Assembly (NCBI RefSeq): GCF_037042905.1
Contig: NC_087252.1
Location: forward strand, 27,225,494 to 27,289,493
DNA length: 64,000 bases
Source: Lytechinus pictus
Taxonomy: Eukaryota; Echinodermata; Echinoidea; Temnopleuroida; Toxopneustidae
Direction: 5' to 3'
The notes below the pieces were generated by a model, which ran no database searches, was not told the DNA's origin, and was given only the letters and a program-made list of their open reading frames with translations. This document shows positions 47,401 through 58,955 of the stretch, piece by piece. Every line of letters starts with the position of its first letter. The stretch's first letter is position 1. A program made the position numbers and the translations under genes.

Positions 47401-47612
47401 TTGCGTGTCATGATACTTTCAGTAGGCCTAATTACGTATTCCGTCAATGATTTCATACTTCTCTATTCTCTATCAACAAAGGTGCAATCTATGATCGGAC
47501 TCAATCCTATGACATCACATTTTGCATCATGGGGGCTCTGGATATCTTTGCCGCAATTATCATTTGCATCCCTATAGCCTGGAACAGATTCTGCAGAAGA
47601 ACTAGAGCCTGA
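41440..47612 (+). CDS. SLC16 (monocarboxylate transporter-like) MFS carrier, four exons
   Basis: Coding exons 41440-41674, 45329-45469, 45806-47176 and 47482-47612 join to 625 codons. All introns are phase 1 with GT-AG borders (3654, 336 and 305 bp). Exons 1-2 carry helices 1-4, exon 3 helices 5-11, exon 4 helix 12 and a basic tail. The SLC16 fold is clear: six helices, a roughly 237-residue polar loop (201-437), six more. Helix 8 has the GRF..GF element at 487-492, and after helix 5 the YF....G.A.SG...G pattern is kept. The usual basic pair after YF is replaced by Pro-Asp-Leu-Phe-Glu, and the N-terminal DG.WGW motif is reduced to VFTRW. The family carries monocarboxylates and related solutes across the plasma membrane; the substrate is unknown. 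An in-frame stop at 41392 supports this start, though CAG before 41439 could be an acceptor for a 5' UTR exon. AATAAA at 47954 lies in a downstream MITE. Confidence 0.88.
41826..41882. repeat. (CTT)n microsatellite in intron 1
   Basis: CTTCTT/CTCCTT run at the edge of the LINE fragment. It gives a poly-Arg shadow frame on the - strand. Confidence 0.8.
42061..43403. mobile_element. 1.34-kb element with TTA duplication and 21-bp minisatellite
   Basis: Termini AGCCCCAGTCACATATAGA and TCTATATGTGACTGGGGCT are perfectly inverted over 19 bp. TTA flanks both sides (42058-42060 and 43404-43406). A 3-bp TWA duplication fits PIF/Harbinger. The left third has GCTGCCGTGTAGGTCCGTGTA units and the right third GCTGACGTGTTGGTCCGTGTA units, both of 21 bp. 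The AT-rich centre (about 42400-42990) contains a LINE-like 3' tail ending in AATAAAGTAATATCAAATC. Confidence 0.85.
44171..44545. mobile_element. MITE fragment inserted in the LINE
   Basis: Contains ATGGCCGCCAAAATATGC and an ATTGGGTAAAAATTTACTCAGTG end with CATGCATGTTGGTTGGG. It separates two pieces of the LINE frame. Borders approximate. Confidence 0.5.
45050..45110. repeat. poly-T/poly-G tract
   Basis: T-run followed by long G-runs. Probably hard to sequence accurately. Confidence 0.8.
45481..45619. mobile_element. hairpin MITE filling intron 2
   Basis: Arms GTCCCGAGACACTGCAAAAT and GATATTGCAGTGTCTCGGGAC are inverted; 139 bp of the 336-bp intron. It begins 11 bp after the intron donor. 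Confidence 0.85.
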
Positions 47613-47657
47613 CTCTTCGGATTGATAGCAGGGCCTCTTTCAGGATATCCGTTTCAT

Positions 47658-48230
47658 TTAAAGGTCAATAGGGAAAAATCCGAAAAGCATAATGCTGAAA
47701 ATTTCATCAAAATAAGATGTAAAATAAGAAAGTTATGACAGTTTAAAGTTTCGTTTATTTTCTACAAAATAGTTACATGCACACTTTAGTCAGATGCAAA
47801 TGAGAGAATCGATGATGTCCCTCACTCACTATTTCTTTTGTTTTTTCATTGTTTGAATCATACAATATTTCATTTTTTACAGATTTGACAGTAGGGACCA
47901 ACTTGACTGAACCATAACATGATAAATCATGGTAATCCACATGTTCAGGGAGGAATAAAACTTTGTTTCACAGGACAATGAGGAGAAAATTAGAATATTT
48001 CATATTTCGTATAATAGAATACAAAAGAAATCCTGAGTGATGTCATCAGTTCTCTCATTTGCATACCGACCGGGATGTGTATATAACTATTTTGTGAATT
48101 GAGCAAAACTTTAAATGTCATAACTTTCTCATTTTACATTCAATTTTGATGAAATTTTCAGTGTTGCGCTTGATAGATATTTCTCTTTTTATTCAGATCA
48201 GCTTTTCGTTGGGGTGGACTTGTACTTTAA
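47658..48230. mobile_element. TTAA-flanked inverted-repeat element, copy 3
   Basis: TTAAAGGTCAATAGG at the left and GGTGGACTTGTACTTTAA at the right, with TTAA borders. Same family as 13653. It starts 46 bp after the transporter stop codon, so the 3' UTR may run into it. Confidence 0.8.
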
Positions 48231-48244
48231 GGACTTGTCTTTTA

Positions 48245-48565
48245 CAGATGTATTATATAATTATACATTTTATATAGCGCTTCATACTTTGTGTTTCTAA
48301 GCGATTTGCATTGTAATTATTATTACCCTGGTCATAGACGTAACCCCACATGTAACGTGAACCGCGCGTCTTCACTCCACTCCTTGGGAGTATCCTGGTC
48401 TGGCAACCCTGTCTATTGGTGCACACATGCCACACTGACATTCACACCATCCCGCGTACCCATTTAACACCTGGGTGGAGAGTGACAAACGGAAATTAAC
48501 GCCGGGTGGGATTCGAACCCTCCACCCTTTGTTTAAAAGTCCAGTAACTAACCTCTAGGCCTATA
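48245..48565 (-). mobile_element. tRNA-Lys-like SINE, reverse orientation
   Basis: On the - strand: anticodon loop CTTTTAA, B box GGGTTCGAATCC, then CACCCAGGTGTTAAATGGG, ending AAGCGCTATATAAAATG near 48245. Confidence 0.8.
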
Positions 48566-49531
48566 CTACGACTACGAAACCTCCATAGAATATACATGCC
48601 TAACGCGGCTCGATAGGTGAAAGGATGGATTGAAAAGGGGATTCATGCGCCAATGGTGTACGTGTGTGTGCGGCGCGTGCGGGGTTGGGTAGGGGTAAGG
48701 ATGGTTCTGTCCTACAGTGTAATGGATGATCGCGGTAATCCTGGTGATATATCACATGTCTGAAAGCCCTACCGACGCTTTGCTCGGATTCGAATCCACT
48801 ACTCAATATCAATTCATAAACTATATTTGTCAGGGGACCGCTTTAGCAGGTGTTGCAGGGATCGTAACGAAGACGGCAAACGGCTTCGTCGGGTAAGCCC
48901 CCGAGGTGAAAAACACGTCTTTCGCTGATCATATGTGACGTGTTAAAAACCCATAAGCCAGGCGCCATGTTTACGCTATCCAATGTGGCGTAGGCGGGCG
49001 CACAAAGTTACAACTTTGCCAGGGTGATTGGAAAAAAAAATAATAAGGTTTGAGAATAAATAATGCAAGGTGTTCTGGAGTAGTGGTGTAGGTTCTTGCT
49101 GTAGCTTTTTTTTTTATATTGCCTCAAATTACAGTTTACAAGGAATTTAATATTTTACATGTTTTCTCCTCTTATTATTTCTCTTAAAATATCTTTCAAC
49201 TCGATTGGATTCTTCGTTAAATTGATACATTTTAAGTATCTTTACGGAAAATATACGCATAGTTTGAACACTTTTTTATTTCTTAGTTAAAGATACCGCC
49301 TATTGAACAACCTGCGCTTTTGCAAAGTCACTATATCCCCTTAGGTTGAAAATGAATTGATATCATTTGTACAAGTGCATTGATTGCATTCTTAACTTGA
49401 AATTATGATCATCCTCACGGAAATGTTGCATCAAAATCATTTTTTTTTCTTGCTGAAGGTTTTTTGCGCTTTCCTTTCTGTTTAGTAAACGGATTTCAAA
49501 TTAGAATGCTAAATGTAAAAAGAGGAAAAGT

Positions 49532-49563
<32 letters not shown>

Positions 49564-50020
49564 TTAACCTTTGTCACCGTATCCTATTTTACTGTACAAT
49601 TCAGCAACAAAGATGCAGTTGAAATTAAACAAAAAAAATCACAGATCAAACCTTCAAAAGGTTAAACATTTGTCATTCGAAGTTGCACAACCTCATTGGT
49701 GAAACAAGCGTACGCATATACTCACTCTCTGCGCTTATAACCATGTAGACAATCTGAAATAAGATTACGTACGCCAGCGCAATAGTTAACTATATTGACC
49801 GTGTCACCTGATAGATCAGTGTTTATATAATGGTGTTGTCTCACTCCCAAAGGCCCCGGAGTGGATATTTCAAATGTCTATTGACTTTAACATATTTGTA
49901 ATCAAAACATAATTTATCATCCTGCATGTATAGGTTTACAGGTTGGCCGCTTAACCGATCGAGTAAGTCGATTCTCGGTCGGAATTATAATAATATAGAT
50001 AGAGATTGCCCTCACTCTTA
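48566..50020. other. no recognised gene; (GA)n at 49535
   Basis: A GA microsatellite at 49530-49562. The rest is unassigned. Confidence 0.4.
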
Positions 50021-50190
50021 TTAAAGGGGTATGAAACCCTGTAAACAAATTAAATTATCTGTAAACAGACAAATATAATAATGAACAAAGTTTGAGAAGA
50101 ATTAAAAACATAATGAGAAAGTTATGAGCAATTAAATGTCGACATCCTTCAATTGGCAATGCGACCAACATGTGTATGTCAATTACTTTT
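50021..50190. mobile_element. TTAA-type element, left end only
   Basis: TTAAAGGGGTATGAAACCC followed by GAGAAAGTTATGAGC, resembling the 61987 family. No right end found. Confidence 0.45.
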
Positions 50191-50351
50191 CTACATATTT
50201 TACTTAAATTGCGATTTTTATCAAGTGTAATCATAATTTAGGGATTTTTTCATGGGAGGATATGTTATACGGGTTCCATAAAATACAAATAGTTTGTACT
50301 ATGATAAGAATGAGCAAAAAATATATGTTTTGGGGTATATTTTCCGCATAC

Positions 50352-50880
50352 ATTCGTAATTCCGAAGCTTCGTTATTCCGAAGGTTCGTATATTCCGAAG
50401 GTTCGTTATTCCGAAGGTTCGTATTTCCGAAGGTTCGTAATTCCGAAGGTTCGTTAGTCCGAAAACGAAATGAGGTTCGTAATTCCGAAGGTTCGTTAGT
50501 CCGAAATCGAAGTGAGGTTCGTAATTCCGAAGGTTCGTTAATCCGAAAACGAAATGAGGTTCGTAATTCCGAAGGTTCGTTAGTCCGAAAACTAAATGAT
50601 TAACGAGCCATATTTCGTTTTTGGACTAACGAACCTTCGGAACAACGAACCTTATTTCTTTTTCGGATTAACGAACCTTCGAAAGAACGAACCTTATTTC
50701 GTTTTCGGATTAACGGACCTTCGGAACATTGAACCTTATTTCGTTTTCGGATTATTAAACCTTCGGAATAACGCCACAAATGTTCGGATTAACGAACCCT
50801 TTTACATTTTCGGATTAACGAACATCGAGGTATAGGCAATTTACGTGTTTCGGAATAACGAACCTTCAGAATTACGAAGT
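50352..50880. repeat. 42-bp tandem hairpin array
   Basis: The left half repeats TTCGTAATTCCGAAGG and TTCGTTAGTCCGAAAACG with a 42-bp period (GAGG at 50472, 50514, 50556). The right half, from about 50600, carries the complementary TTCGGATTAACGAACCTTCG units. The whole folds on itself at about 50595. The apparent RNSEGSLVRK protein repeat is a by-product. Confidence 0.9.
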
Positions 50881-52024
50881 GTAACCATATTTTCAGTGTA
50901 CAAAGGGGAGAGTAATATTTATGTTACAACACAAATGTTGGTCGCATTGCCGATGGGAAGATCTCCACAGCAGTAGTGATTTCGACATTCAAAAGCTTAT
51001 AATTTCCCTATTGTATAATTGGTCTCACATTTCCATTCATCTTATGATTTCTTTTTCTGCTTCCATACAGATTACCCTGATCAAAGAGATTCATTTTCAA
51101 TTAAGGTTTGCTTTAAGATTTGTGAAAGGTCAATAATGAGAATCATGTTCGGTGTCACTTAATTTTTTTGACCTAGAAACGCAATTTTTTTAAATTGTTA
51201 TTCCTTGTGTAAATTTGAAAGTCTATCAATTAGTAAATATAACCCCTCTTGATGTTTTTTTTAAAGAAATGAATTTGAGCACTAACAAATTTACTGAATG
51301 TAGGCTATATAAGAAAGATTGTTAAAAATTAAGACCAATTTTGTTTATGGTCACAACTACAACAGCCTGTTCTTGTATTTTGAAAGGGAACCCAATTACA
51401 ATTAATTTACATGTAAAATCGCACGATTTCTCAATAAACATATATTTTCAATATCAATCACATCAAAACCAATGTAGGGTGTACACAATCATAATTAAAA
51501 TTATTATATTCACTTTTCTTCTGGGGGGGGGGGATTTATGAAAACTGAAAATAAGGAGCCATCCCCGTTTTCACAAAGACTTTCCTCCCATTCCCCTTGT
51601 TCTCATTTCATTTGGGTTTAATTCGGTTCTTTAAAATCCATTACGTTTGATCTACAAGTCTTCACTCAAAGATGTTATAAAATACTTTTTAGATAGCAAT
51701 CGGGGGAGATACAATACCTATTTGCCATTCCCCTGTCATTCCATAGCTTCGTTCTTAATTAGCAGGGTTATTACAATGGTCATGGGATGGCGGATTTATC
51801 CAGTCTCAACATTTCCACAAGGATTCAACTATAAGTATGCTTTAATGCCTTGGTAAGATATTCATAGATTCATTGGGAAACATTTCATCTTTATGACCAG
51901 ATTCCGGAAGAGTACGGGAGTAGAATTCATAATTTTCTTTTTCTTTCACTGATTCCACGATTTCACCACTACAGTAGCAGATAAAAAGATGGATCATCTT
52001 TACCATCAAAAACGAGTATGAACA
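50881..52024. other. no recognised gene
   Basis: AT-rich, with a G-run at 51525. No motif-bearing frame. Confidence 0.4.
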
Positions 52025-52430
52025 TTAAAGGTAAATGCTAGTTTTGGTAACAATATCAAAATGAGTTCGTACAGAATCCAATGAAATGACCACCAAAGTG
52101 TCTGTTTGTATAAATAAAACGCATGTGCCAAAGGATTCTGGAAGAAATTGTGTAATTGCTGAGAAATCAGCAAATAAGCACAGGATTCGGGTAGAGCCGC
52201 GTCGGGCCCGACGCTCAAAGCAATAATTATACACTGTCCCACGTGCGCTTATCTGTGTTGGGGAAGTTCAGTCTGAACATTTTTCAGCGTAGATTTCAAG
52301 ATTTCACAAAGTTCAGTTTATGTAACTGTACCAGATCTAGATCCTCGATGATATACTGACAATTAAGCATGGTTTTACAGACTTTCTCATGAAATCAGTG
52401 TTTACTGCAACTACTGGAATTTCTCTTTAA
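52025..52430. mobile_element. AAAGGTAAAT-family element, copy 2
   Basis: TTAA at both borders (52025-52028 and 52427-52430). Ends TTAAAGGTAAATGCTAGT and CTGGAATTTCTCTTTAA are inverted. Matches 35269-35665. Confidence 0.8.
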
Positions 52431-53169
52431 TTGCTGCATCAGGTACGGGATACGCCCAATTTCCATTAGCATGATCACTCTAATTCTCATTCTTAGTCCT
52501 CCTGAATATTTTGTCCATTTCAAATGTTCTTCTAGTTCCTATATTTTTCGAATCTCGTCTTTCCTCCCATAAGTCAACTCCGGTTTCATTTGTCTAGTTT
52601 AAATCCAGGAATAATACATAAAAAGGCTGAAGAAGATGCTCTTCTTGGTTAAATAGGTTTATCCGGCTGGAATGCTATCGTTTTTCGAATTTCAGTATAT
52701 TATTATTTTTTGTTGAATAATCTATTCTTATTCATGCAAATACATGAATTCCTTAATATAAAAACATAATACATTAAAAGCAGAAGTTCATACAGCTTAA
52801 GTGATTTCCTCTCCCTAAAAATAGACGAATCCGACTGAAGTGGAATATTCGAAATTTACGAAATGTCATGTGGATTTTTTTGTAGTTTTTAGTGTTTCAT
52901 TCCTCGGCAATGATGTATATTATGCACGTATGGAAGTAATTTAGACGGTCTCGAATTTGAATTTGATTAAACGAAAAATATATAGGCCTACATTTGAATG
53001 AACCTTCAAAGTTTTTCGATTGTTAATTACATAATCATTCTCAAATATGATAGGATCCACGCTCTTTAGAAGCATGGCTTCTCAGTGGATCCCCTTATTT
53101 CCATACGCATTTCACATTGTTTTGTTCAAGCTTTTGTTACTATGGAATTATGATATTATACGATATATA
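52431..53169. other. no recognised gene
   Basis: Nothing recognised. Confidence 0.4.
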
Positions 53170-53278
53170 TCATTCATTCATCTGTATTTGTTTTGTAAAT
53201 CATATTTTGTTTGAATTTGTATTTGATGTACGTACATTTGTGATCGAAGTGAAATAAATTTCTTGAATCTTGAAAACA
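53170..53278 (+). mobile_element. LINE 3' tail
   Basis: TTTGTATTTGATGTACG followed by GAAATAAATTTCTTGAATCT, a typical non-LTR 3' end with a TTGAATC terminal repeat. Confidence 0.5.
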
Positions 53279-53847
53279 TGATGGACACTTTTGATCCTTT
53301 GAAGTGACATACATGTATATCACCCCTTGTTGGGCTTTCTCTTTTAGCCGCAACTCTACAAACACACCACGGATTGATGTTGGCGGGACTAGAGGGTCCT
53401 TGTAGAGTGGCAAATTCTGACGCGAATTAATCTTGTCGTAGGATTGATAATTGGAAGCGAGTTATTTGATATCCTTTTAACATCCGTAATGGAAATGTTT
53501 AGCCGTGAGTAGTCCCTCTATCAAGTGGGATTTCAAGAGAAGCTAATTATGAGGAGAGGGCCCTCAGGGGTTGTAGAAAATGAAGTAATGTGAAGGACCG
53601 GACCGGCTGTTAAAGATAGAAAAGTAAAGATTTGAAGACATCCTTGGCACTTACTATGAACTCCTTGTTTGAAAGTTATGCAATTTTAAGAGGGTAGGTC
53701 GTTAATGTCTCCACGAACATGACGAACACAACATAAGTGAACCAGTCAATTTAAAATTAGAGGGGTACAGGATGTCACCTGAGGGGTGTTTGCTAAGGGC
53801 GTGCACCTGTGCCCTTTGCGACCGTCTAGGCCTATTTGTTCTTATTG
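53279..53847. other. no recognised gene
   Basis: Nothing recognised. Confidence 0.35.
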
Positions 53848-54565
53848 TTAAAAGTCAAGTTCACCCCTGATTTTTTATAACAAGTGCACACCTATATAGT
53901 TATCAATAATGCATATAGCATTTCCATTTATTTGAAAGCAGGATGAAAGAGCATCGTAGATTAAATGCCCAGCTAACGGGCATAGGTGCCGCGGCGGCCG
54001 GTGATCGAACCCCCGACTTTCCATGTATAGCCAGGCGCCTTAGACCACTCGGCCACGCCACCTTTGATTTGAATCTTTAGAGAAAAATCAAGCAAGCATA
54101 ACGCTGAAATGTTTATCAAAATCGGAGGTAAAATAAGAAAGTTATGGCATTTTTAAGTTTCGCTTATTTTTCACAAAACAGTCATATGCACAGCTCAGTG
54201 CTACGCAAATGAGAGAGTCGATGATGTCCCTCACTCACTATTTCTTATTTTATTGTTTAAATTATGCAATATTTCATTTCTTACAGATTTGATAATAAGA
54301 ACCGACTTGACTTAACCATAAATTGTTAAAATATGGTAATTCCGCATGTTCAGAGAGGAATAACATTTTGTTGCACATGACAATGAGGAGAAAATTAGAA
54401 TACATGTGTATTTCATATTTCATACAATAAATTAAAGCGAAATTAAGCGATATTGTAAAATGTCATAATTTTCTTATTTTACATCCGATTTTTTATATAA
54501 AATTGTCAGTGTTATGCTTGTTGGATTTTCTTCCTTTTGTTCAAATCTAATTTTTGTTGGGGTGG
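53848..54565. mobile_element. TTAA-type element, copy 4, split by a SINE
   Basis: Left end TTAAAAGTCAAGTTCACCCC, then the SINE at 53874-54064, then the family interior (AAGTTATGGCATTTTTAAG). The right end GTTGGGGTGGA is truncated. Confidence 0.75.
53874..54064 (-). mobile_element. tRNA-derived SINE inside a TTAA element
   Basis: On the - strand a tRNA-like head GTGGCCGAGTGGTCTAAGGC and B box GGGGGTTCGATCACC. TGATTT is duplicated on both sides (53868-53873 and 54065-54070). Its sibling is at 60912. Confidence 0.75.
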
Positions 54566-55332
54566 AAACCAAGTACACCAAGACCACTTTCTTATTAGAT
54601 GTCCTGTATCAGTGGGCTCGGTGAGTAAAGATCATTACGACCAAGGGACGTTATAAGCAATATTTTCGACCACCTAGCTTATCATCCTCTGAATTGTTGT
54701 AACGTACATTATACCGAGATCATGTAGACCGCTTTCATGTAAACTCACTCCTTTCCGGGGAGGGGGGGGGGGGGGGGGGGGTTAACGACCGGTTGATATT
54801 TCCGACTGGCCCTGGGGGCCACTTCCGGCTAAAGAGGACCAGTTCACGTCCAGTACCTGACTCACACTCTAGGTCGTAGCAGATAACAGGGGGTCAAATT
54901 ATATTGGTTCAGTCAAGCACCCGGCTATTGCATAAGCTTAAACAAAATATTAATATATATCTGAGTAACACTGTGGGAACAAATGAATAATTAATTTGAA
55001 CGATAGTTATTATCGATATTGAAAAGTAGTTGGTTTTATAAAGGTTCGTTGACTTTACCTCTTTACCATATTAAATAAGCTAACAACAATCCCTCCCCAA
55101 GAAGTAATACATGCATGAATGAATAAATAAAATGAAATAAAATAAAGACATTGTAATGAATCAAAAATCAATTAATCAGTCAAGAGAGAACAATTAGATC
55201 ATGAAATGACAGTCCGAATACCCCCCCTAAAAAATATATATTTATTTGTTTATTTATGTATTATATATTTGTATGTCTAATTTAGAAAAAAAATACTTTA
55301 CAAAGGCGCCCCGCAGTTGAAAAAATCACCAT
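54566..55332. other. no gene; long G-run at 54763
   Basis: A G-run of about 25 bp (one A interruption) at 54763-54781 and ATT-rich DNA. Confidence 0.4.
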
Positions 55333-56000
55333 TCAACGTGAAAATGTACAAACAATAGCAGAAATATGTTCACAGCAGGTCAAACCGGAATAGAGCATAA
55401 CACATATATATTTGATCCTCTTTATATTTTCCAAAAGTAAGAAGGTGAAATTTATTGACGAAGCGATATTAACTTTTTTTCTTATTACCAAATGCCATGA
55501 CCTACGTTCTTGTGGGTGTATATGCATATTATTTAAATTTTTCAATTTGCATATTATAACAAAATCATCTCGCAAGTGTTTTTGTACCTCCATTAATGTT
55601 TCACTGTGATTAAGAATGGCTTTATCGTCAGCATTGAGAGACATTTTACAATGGAAATGCAAATTTATGTCACACATGTCATTTATAAAAAGGACAAAAT
55701 ATCAATGGACCTAATATAGATCCCTGAGGAACGCCTTGTTGAATATTCAAACGTAAACTGGAAAAAATATCAACTGTAACAAATTGTCTCTGGTCTCTTA
55801 TATATTATTCCATCCAGTCGTATCATATCTATTTAATACCATAAAACTTCAGCTTTGCAATAATAAATTGTGTGGAATAGCATCAACACTTTTGCGAAGA
55901 TATTCTCGAGAAACCTTAAACTGCATTCTCTCTTTTCTTTCTTTCATTTTTTTTTGGGGGGTGCTGTTTAATTTTCTGATCCGTCTTTCGTTCCCGTGGG
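55333..56000 (-). pseudogene. CR1/L2-like LINE reverse transcriptase remnant
   Basis: On the - strand, in order: DAIPHNLLLQ (about 55870), QQGVPQGSILGPLIF (about 55710), then a frameshift and NADDKAIL (about 55615), the degraded YADD catalytic motif. These are reverse transcriptase motifs in the correct order. Several stops and frameshifts show the copy is dead. Confidence 0.7.
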
Positions 56001-56963
56001 ATTTTATTTGCACAATGCCACTTATCAGCATCTAAGAAATGAACTTCATGCTATCATTAATGTTTTTGGAATTCAAAAATAAAAACTAAACCAAACAAAC
56101 AAAAGTACAAAGATGTTCGATCACCTGCTAGAGTTGCCTGTTCTTCGAAAAGAATCGCCATCAATACAACTTCACGCATCGGCTTAGTAAAGAATATTGT
56201 TGATCGTCACAATAATGGCAACCTGATAAGAATACGGACATTTTATTCCCTTTTCCTCCTCAAGTGAATTTCATTCATTAAACCACTGACATTCCACTTG
56301 ATGAAGACACATTCATCAATCCCAAAGGATCACTCCTGCATCCTTAGCCCCATCAACCACGCCACTTATGCCACACCACATACATACGTCTTACTTCAGT
56401 TTTAAGATCAGCGCACACTATGCGATCTGATGCAGTGCGATTTTTTTTTTTAATAAATCGCCTTTTGCATTAAATGTGAAGGTACCACGAAGTATATTTA
56501 TTTATTTGAAGTTCGGCATTATGTTAGGGATAATAAAATCACAATTTTGCTTTGCGGTAAGCCCTGTGGTCGAAAGAAAGTCCAAATCGGCTTCAAGTAG
56601 CAGCCGACGATGACGTTATAGCGTCAACATGACCAAGATGTAAGATCATATATTTCAAGGGGTTGTGTGAATGGACCTGATATCTATGTTGCACATGGAA
56701 GTCGCCGATCGGAGGCTCTGCAACTATGCCTAATATCGTTTTTAAAATTGAGGTCTCTCATATTCCGGCATAGATAGAAAAGATTGAGGATCTTCCGCCT
56801 CCTCTCGAACTCGCCGGTATCCACCAGATTCCGCCGGAATACAGTCGAATTTGCATACTATTCATAGCACGAAGAACGTCCATCATAATCATAATGAAAG
56901 CTGGACATGGGTCATACATTTCTCAAAATGTGACTGCCCCTTCCCGAGACGTGCAACTTTATC
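56001..56963. other. no recognised gene
   Basis: Nothing recognised. Confidence 0.35.
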
Positions 56964-57119
56964 AGTCTGCAGGCACAGACCCTGATTGAAACTTTGATCA
57001 GCAAGTGTGTCTCCACGCAAAGACTAGCACATACAAAACTTGCTGCCCTCAGTACACACGGAATGAGTAGGCTGCACATTCAGACCCTTAACTCGAGTGA
57101 AGGGTTTGCACAGCAGACT
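56964..57119. mobile_element. GCAGACT MITE, copy 2
   Basis: AGTCTGCAGGCACAGACC at the left, GAAGGGTTTGCACAGCAG at the right. Flanks AACTTTATC and GACTTTAAC suggest a 9-bp duplication with mismatches. Partner of 37875. Confidence 0.65.
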
Positions 57120-58690
57120 TTAACTATAGCGTCGCCCTGAAAAGAAACCTGCAAAGCACATCATGATAACGATTTTTTTTTCACCTCGCATCCTTATGCG
57201 ATCATGGCAAGACGTTAAATCTGTCTGAAGATGCCTGGGTTATATTAGTGTGCCTTAGCAATATATTGATACCCAAAGTGCGTGAAGTGATCAACGCAGC
57301 TAAGCGTCACGCGTCAATGATTGCATCATATTGGGGTCAATGGCATTGTAGAGGGGGTAACAGTAGATATGGAGTAATTACGTCTGGGTGATGATGACGG
57401 CCGAACGGGGAATATACATGGTCGTCTTTCTCCATTAGTTCAAACTCGGCCCCCAATCCATGTCAATGACACGTTGACACTAACCAGTGATGACACTGAC
57501 TGGACAACGCCAGACTTCGCTTTTTGGTGGGAGAGGGCGTAGGGGGGGGGGGGGGGTGTGGCATTAAAAATATTTACAACGATATTGAAAACTATAAAAC
57601 ATGGGAATACGATACATACATTCCAAGATTGTATGGAAAGTTTGTCTATCCGTCTGAAATGATAAGGCCAAATATTGCCATCTTAATACCAGTCCTGTAT
57701 TCCAGTGCAGCACATTACTTGAACAGTTTCTGATGACGTTCCTTTTCTTGGTGCACGTTTTTAGTGTAGTATCCTAGCACAACATAATTATTAAACCGTT
57801 ACTGAAAACAACTTTTCGTACATTGTCAACTTGATAAACTTTCAAGTAAAAACTTCCTAATCATGGAGGTACACCCCCTTGATGGTTTCGCCTAGCTCCG
57901 GAAGTTTCCATCTTTTCTACAAAATTCGTTTATTATATAAAAAGGCATCACTCACAATTACTGTAACATTTTCAAGATAATGGATGGATCATTGACTACT
58001 GGCACATTACACCAGGCTGTCTTGTGCGACAAATTATGTATCAAGGTTTGACAGAGTAAGGGCAAAAGATCGAATAAAAGGTATAAAAGGTGTAAAACTA
58101 ATTGAATATAATCGTAAGAGGACAGGTTCGCGGTGCCTCCGTGACTCTGACAACATTTCTTTCTCGTTTCGACCTTATTTCATACTTCAAAAGGCACAAA
58201 GTTGCTCTAGTTTGGTCAACATTTAAACTATCAGACATGAGTCAATAGACAGATAAAGCACTAATGTGACCAGCCAACCCAAAACCAACAATGGGTTGCC
58301 AAAAATAAATTTTGAGATTTTAATCTAGTTTGAAAAAAGCACAGCCATAGCTTTAAAATGATATATAGTTTGTCTAACTTGATCAACAATAAACCCACTG
58401 AAATACTTGATTGAATGCAGAAGAAACAAAAGATGAGCTTCAGAAAATAAGGAGAAAACAACGTTTGAACATTGTGTTCACTCAAGCATGAGATGTGCAC
58501 ACTGAGCAATTTCAATTACACTTCCAAGCAGTCCACAAGAACATGTGTCAAACAAACTCTTGTATCTTGTCTTCTAATTGAGTTTACAATTTGAATTTTT
58601 TACAGCATAAAGAAGAATAAATACTACTTCAGATAAGCTAATTTCTAAATTTTGGCTTTTTAAAAACCAATTTACTATTTTGACTATTAC
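57120..58690. other. no recognised gene; G-run at 57541
   Basis: Unassigned. A G-run at 57541-57556. Confidence 0.4.
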
Positions 58691-58955
58691 AGAGAACCTT
58701 CCATGGCGACTTATTGGTGGTTTTATGGTGGCTGGTCGCTAATAGTGATTAAAAAAGCTACCCAGATATACGATCGGTCAGGAGTGTACTCGTGTATCCT
58801 CACCCTCTCTTAACCTGTCACACCGTTTCATTTCCCAACTGAACTAAAAGGCACCAGTTCAAATTATCCTCCAGCATTAATCACTTGGCGATACCCTACA
58901 CTCCGATTCACACATCGCATACCCTAGTGAGGGATGAGAGAAAGCACTGTCAGCA

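Noticed and set aside
50262..50603. 113-codon frame with RNSEGSLVRK repeats
   Set aside because: It arises from the 42-bp DNA hairpin array; the complementary half gives an equally open but different repeat.
53990..54064. Functional tRNA gene on the - strand
   Set aside because: The anticodon stem does not pair, and the same head recurs at 61.2 kb as part of a SINE.
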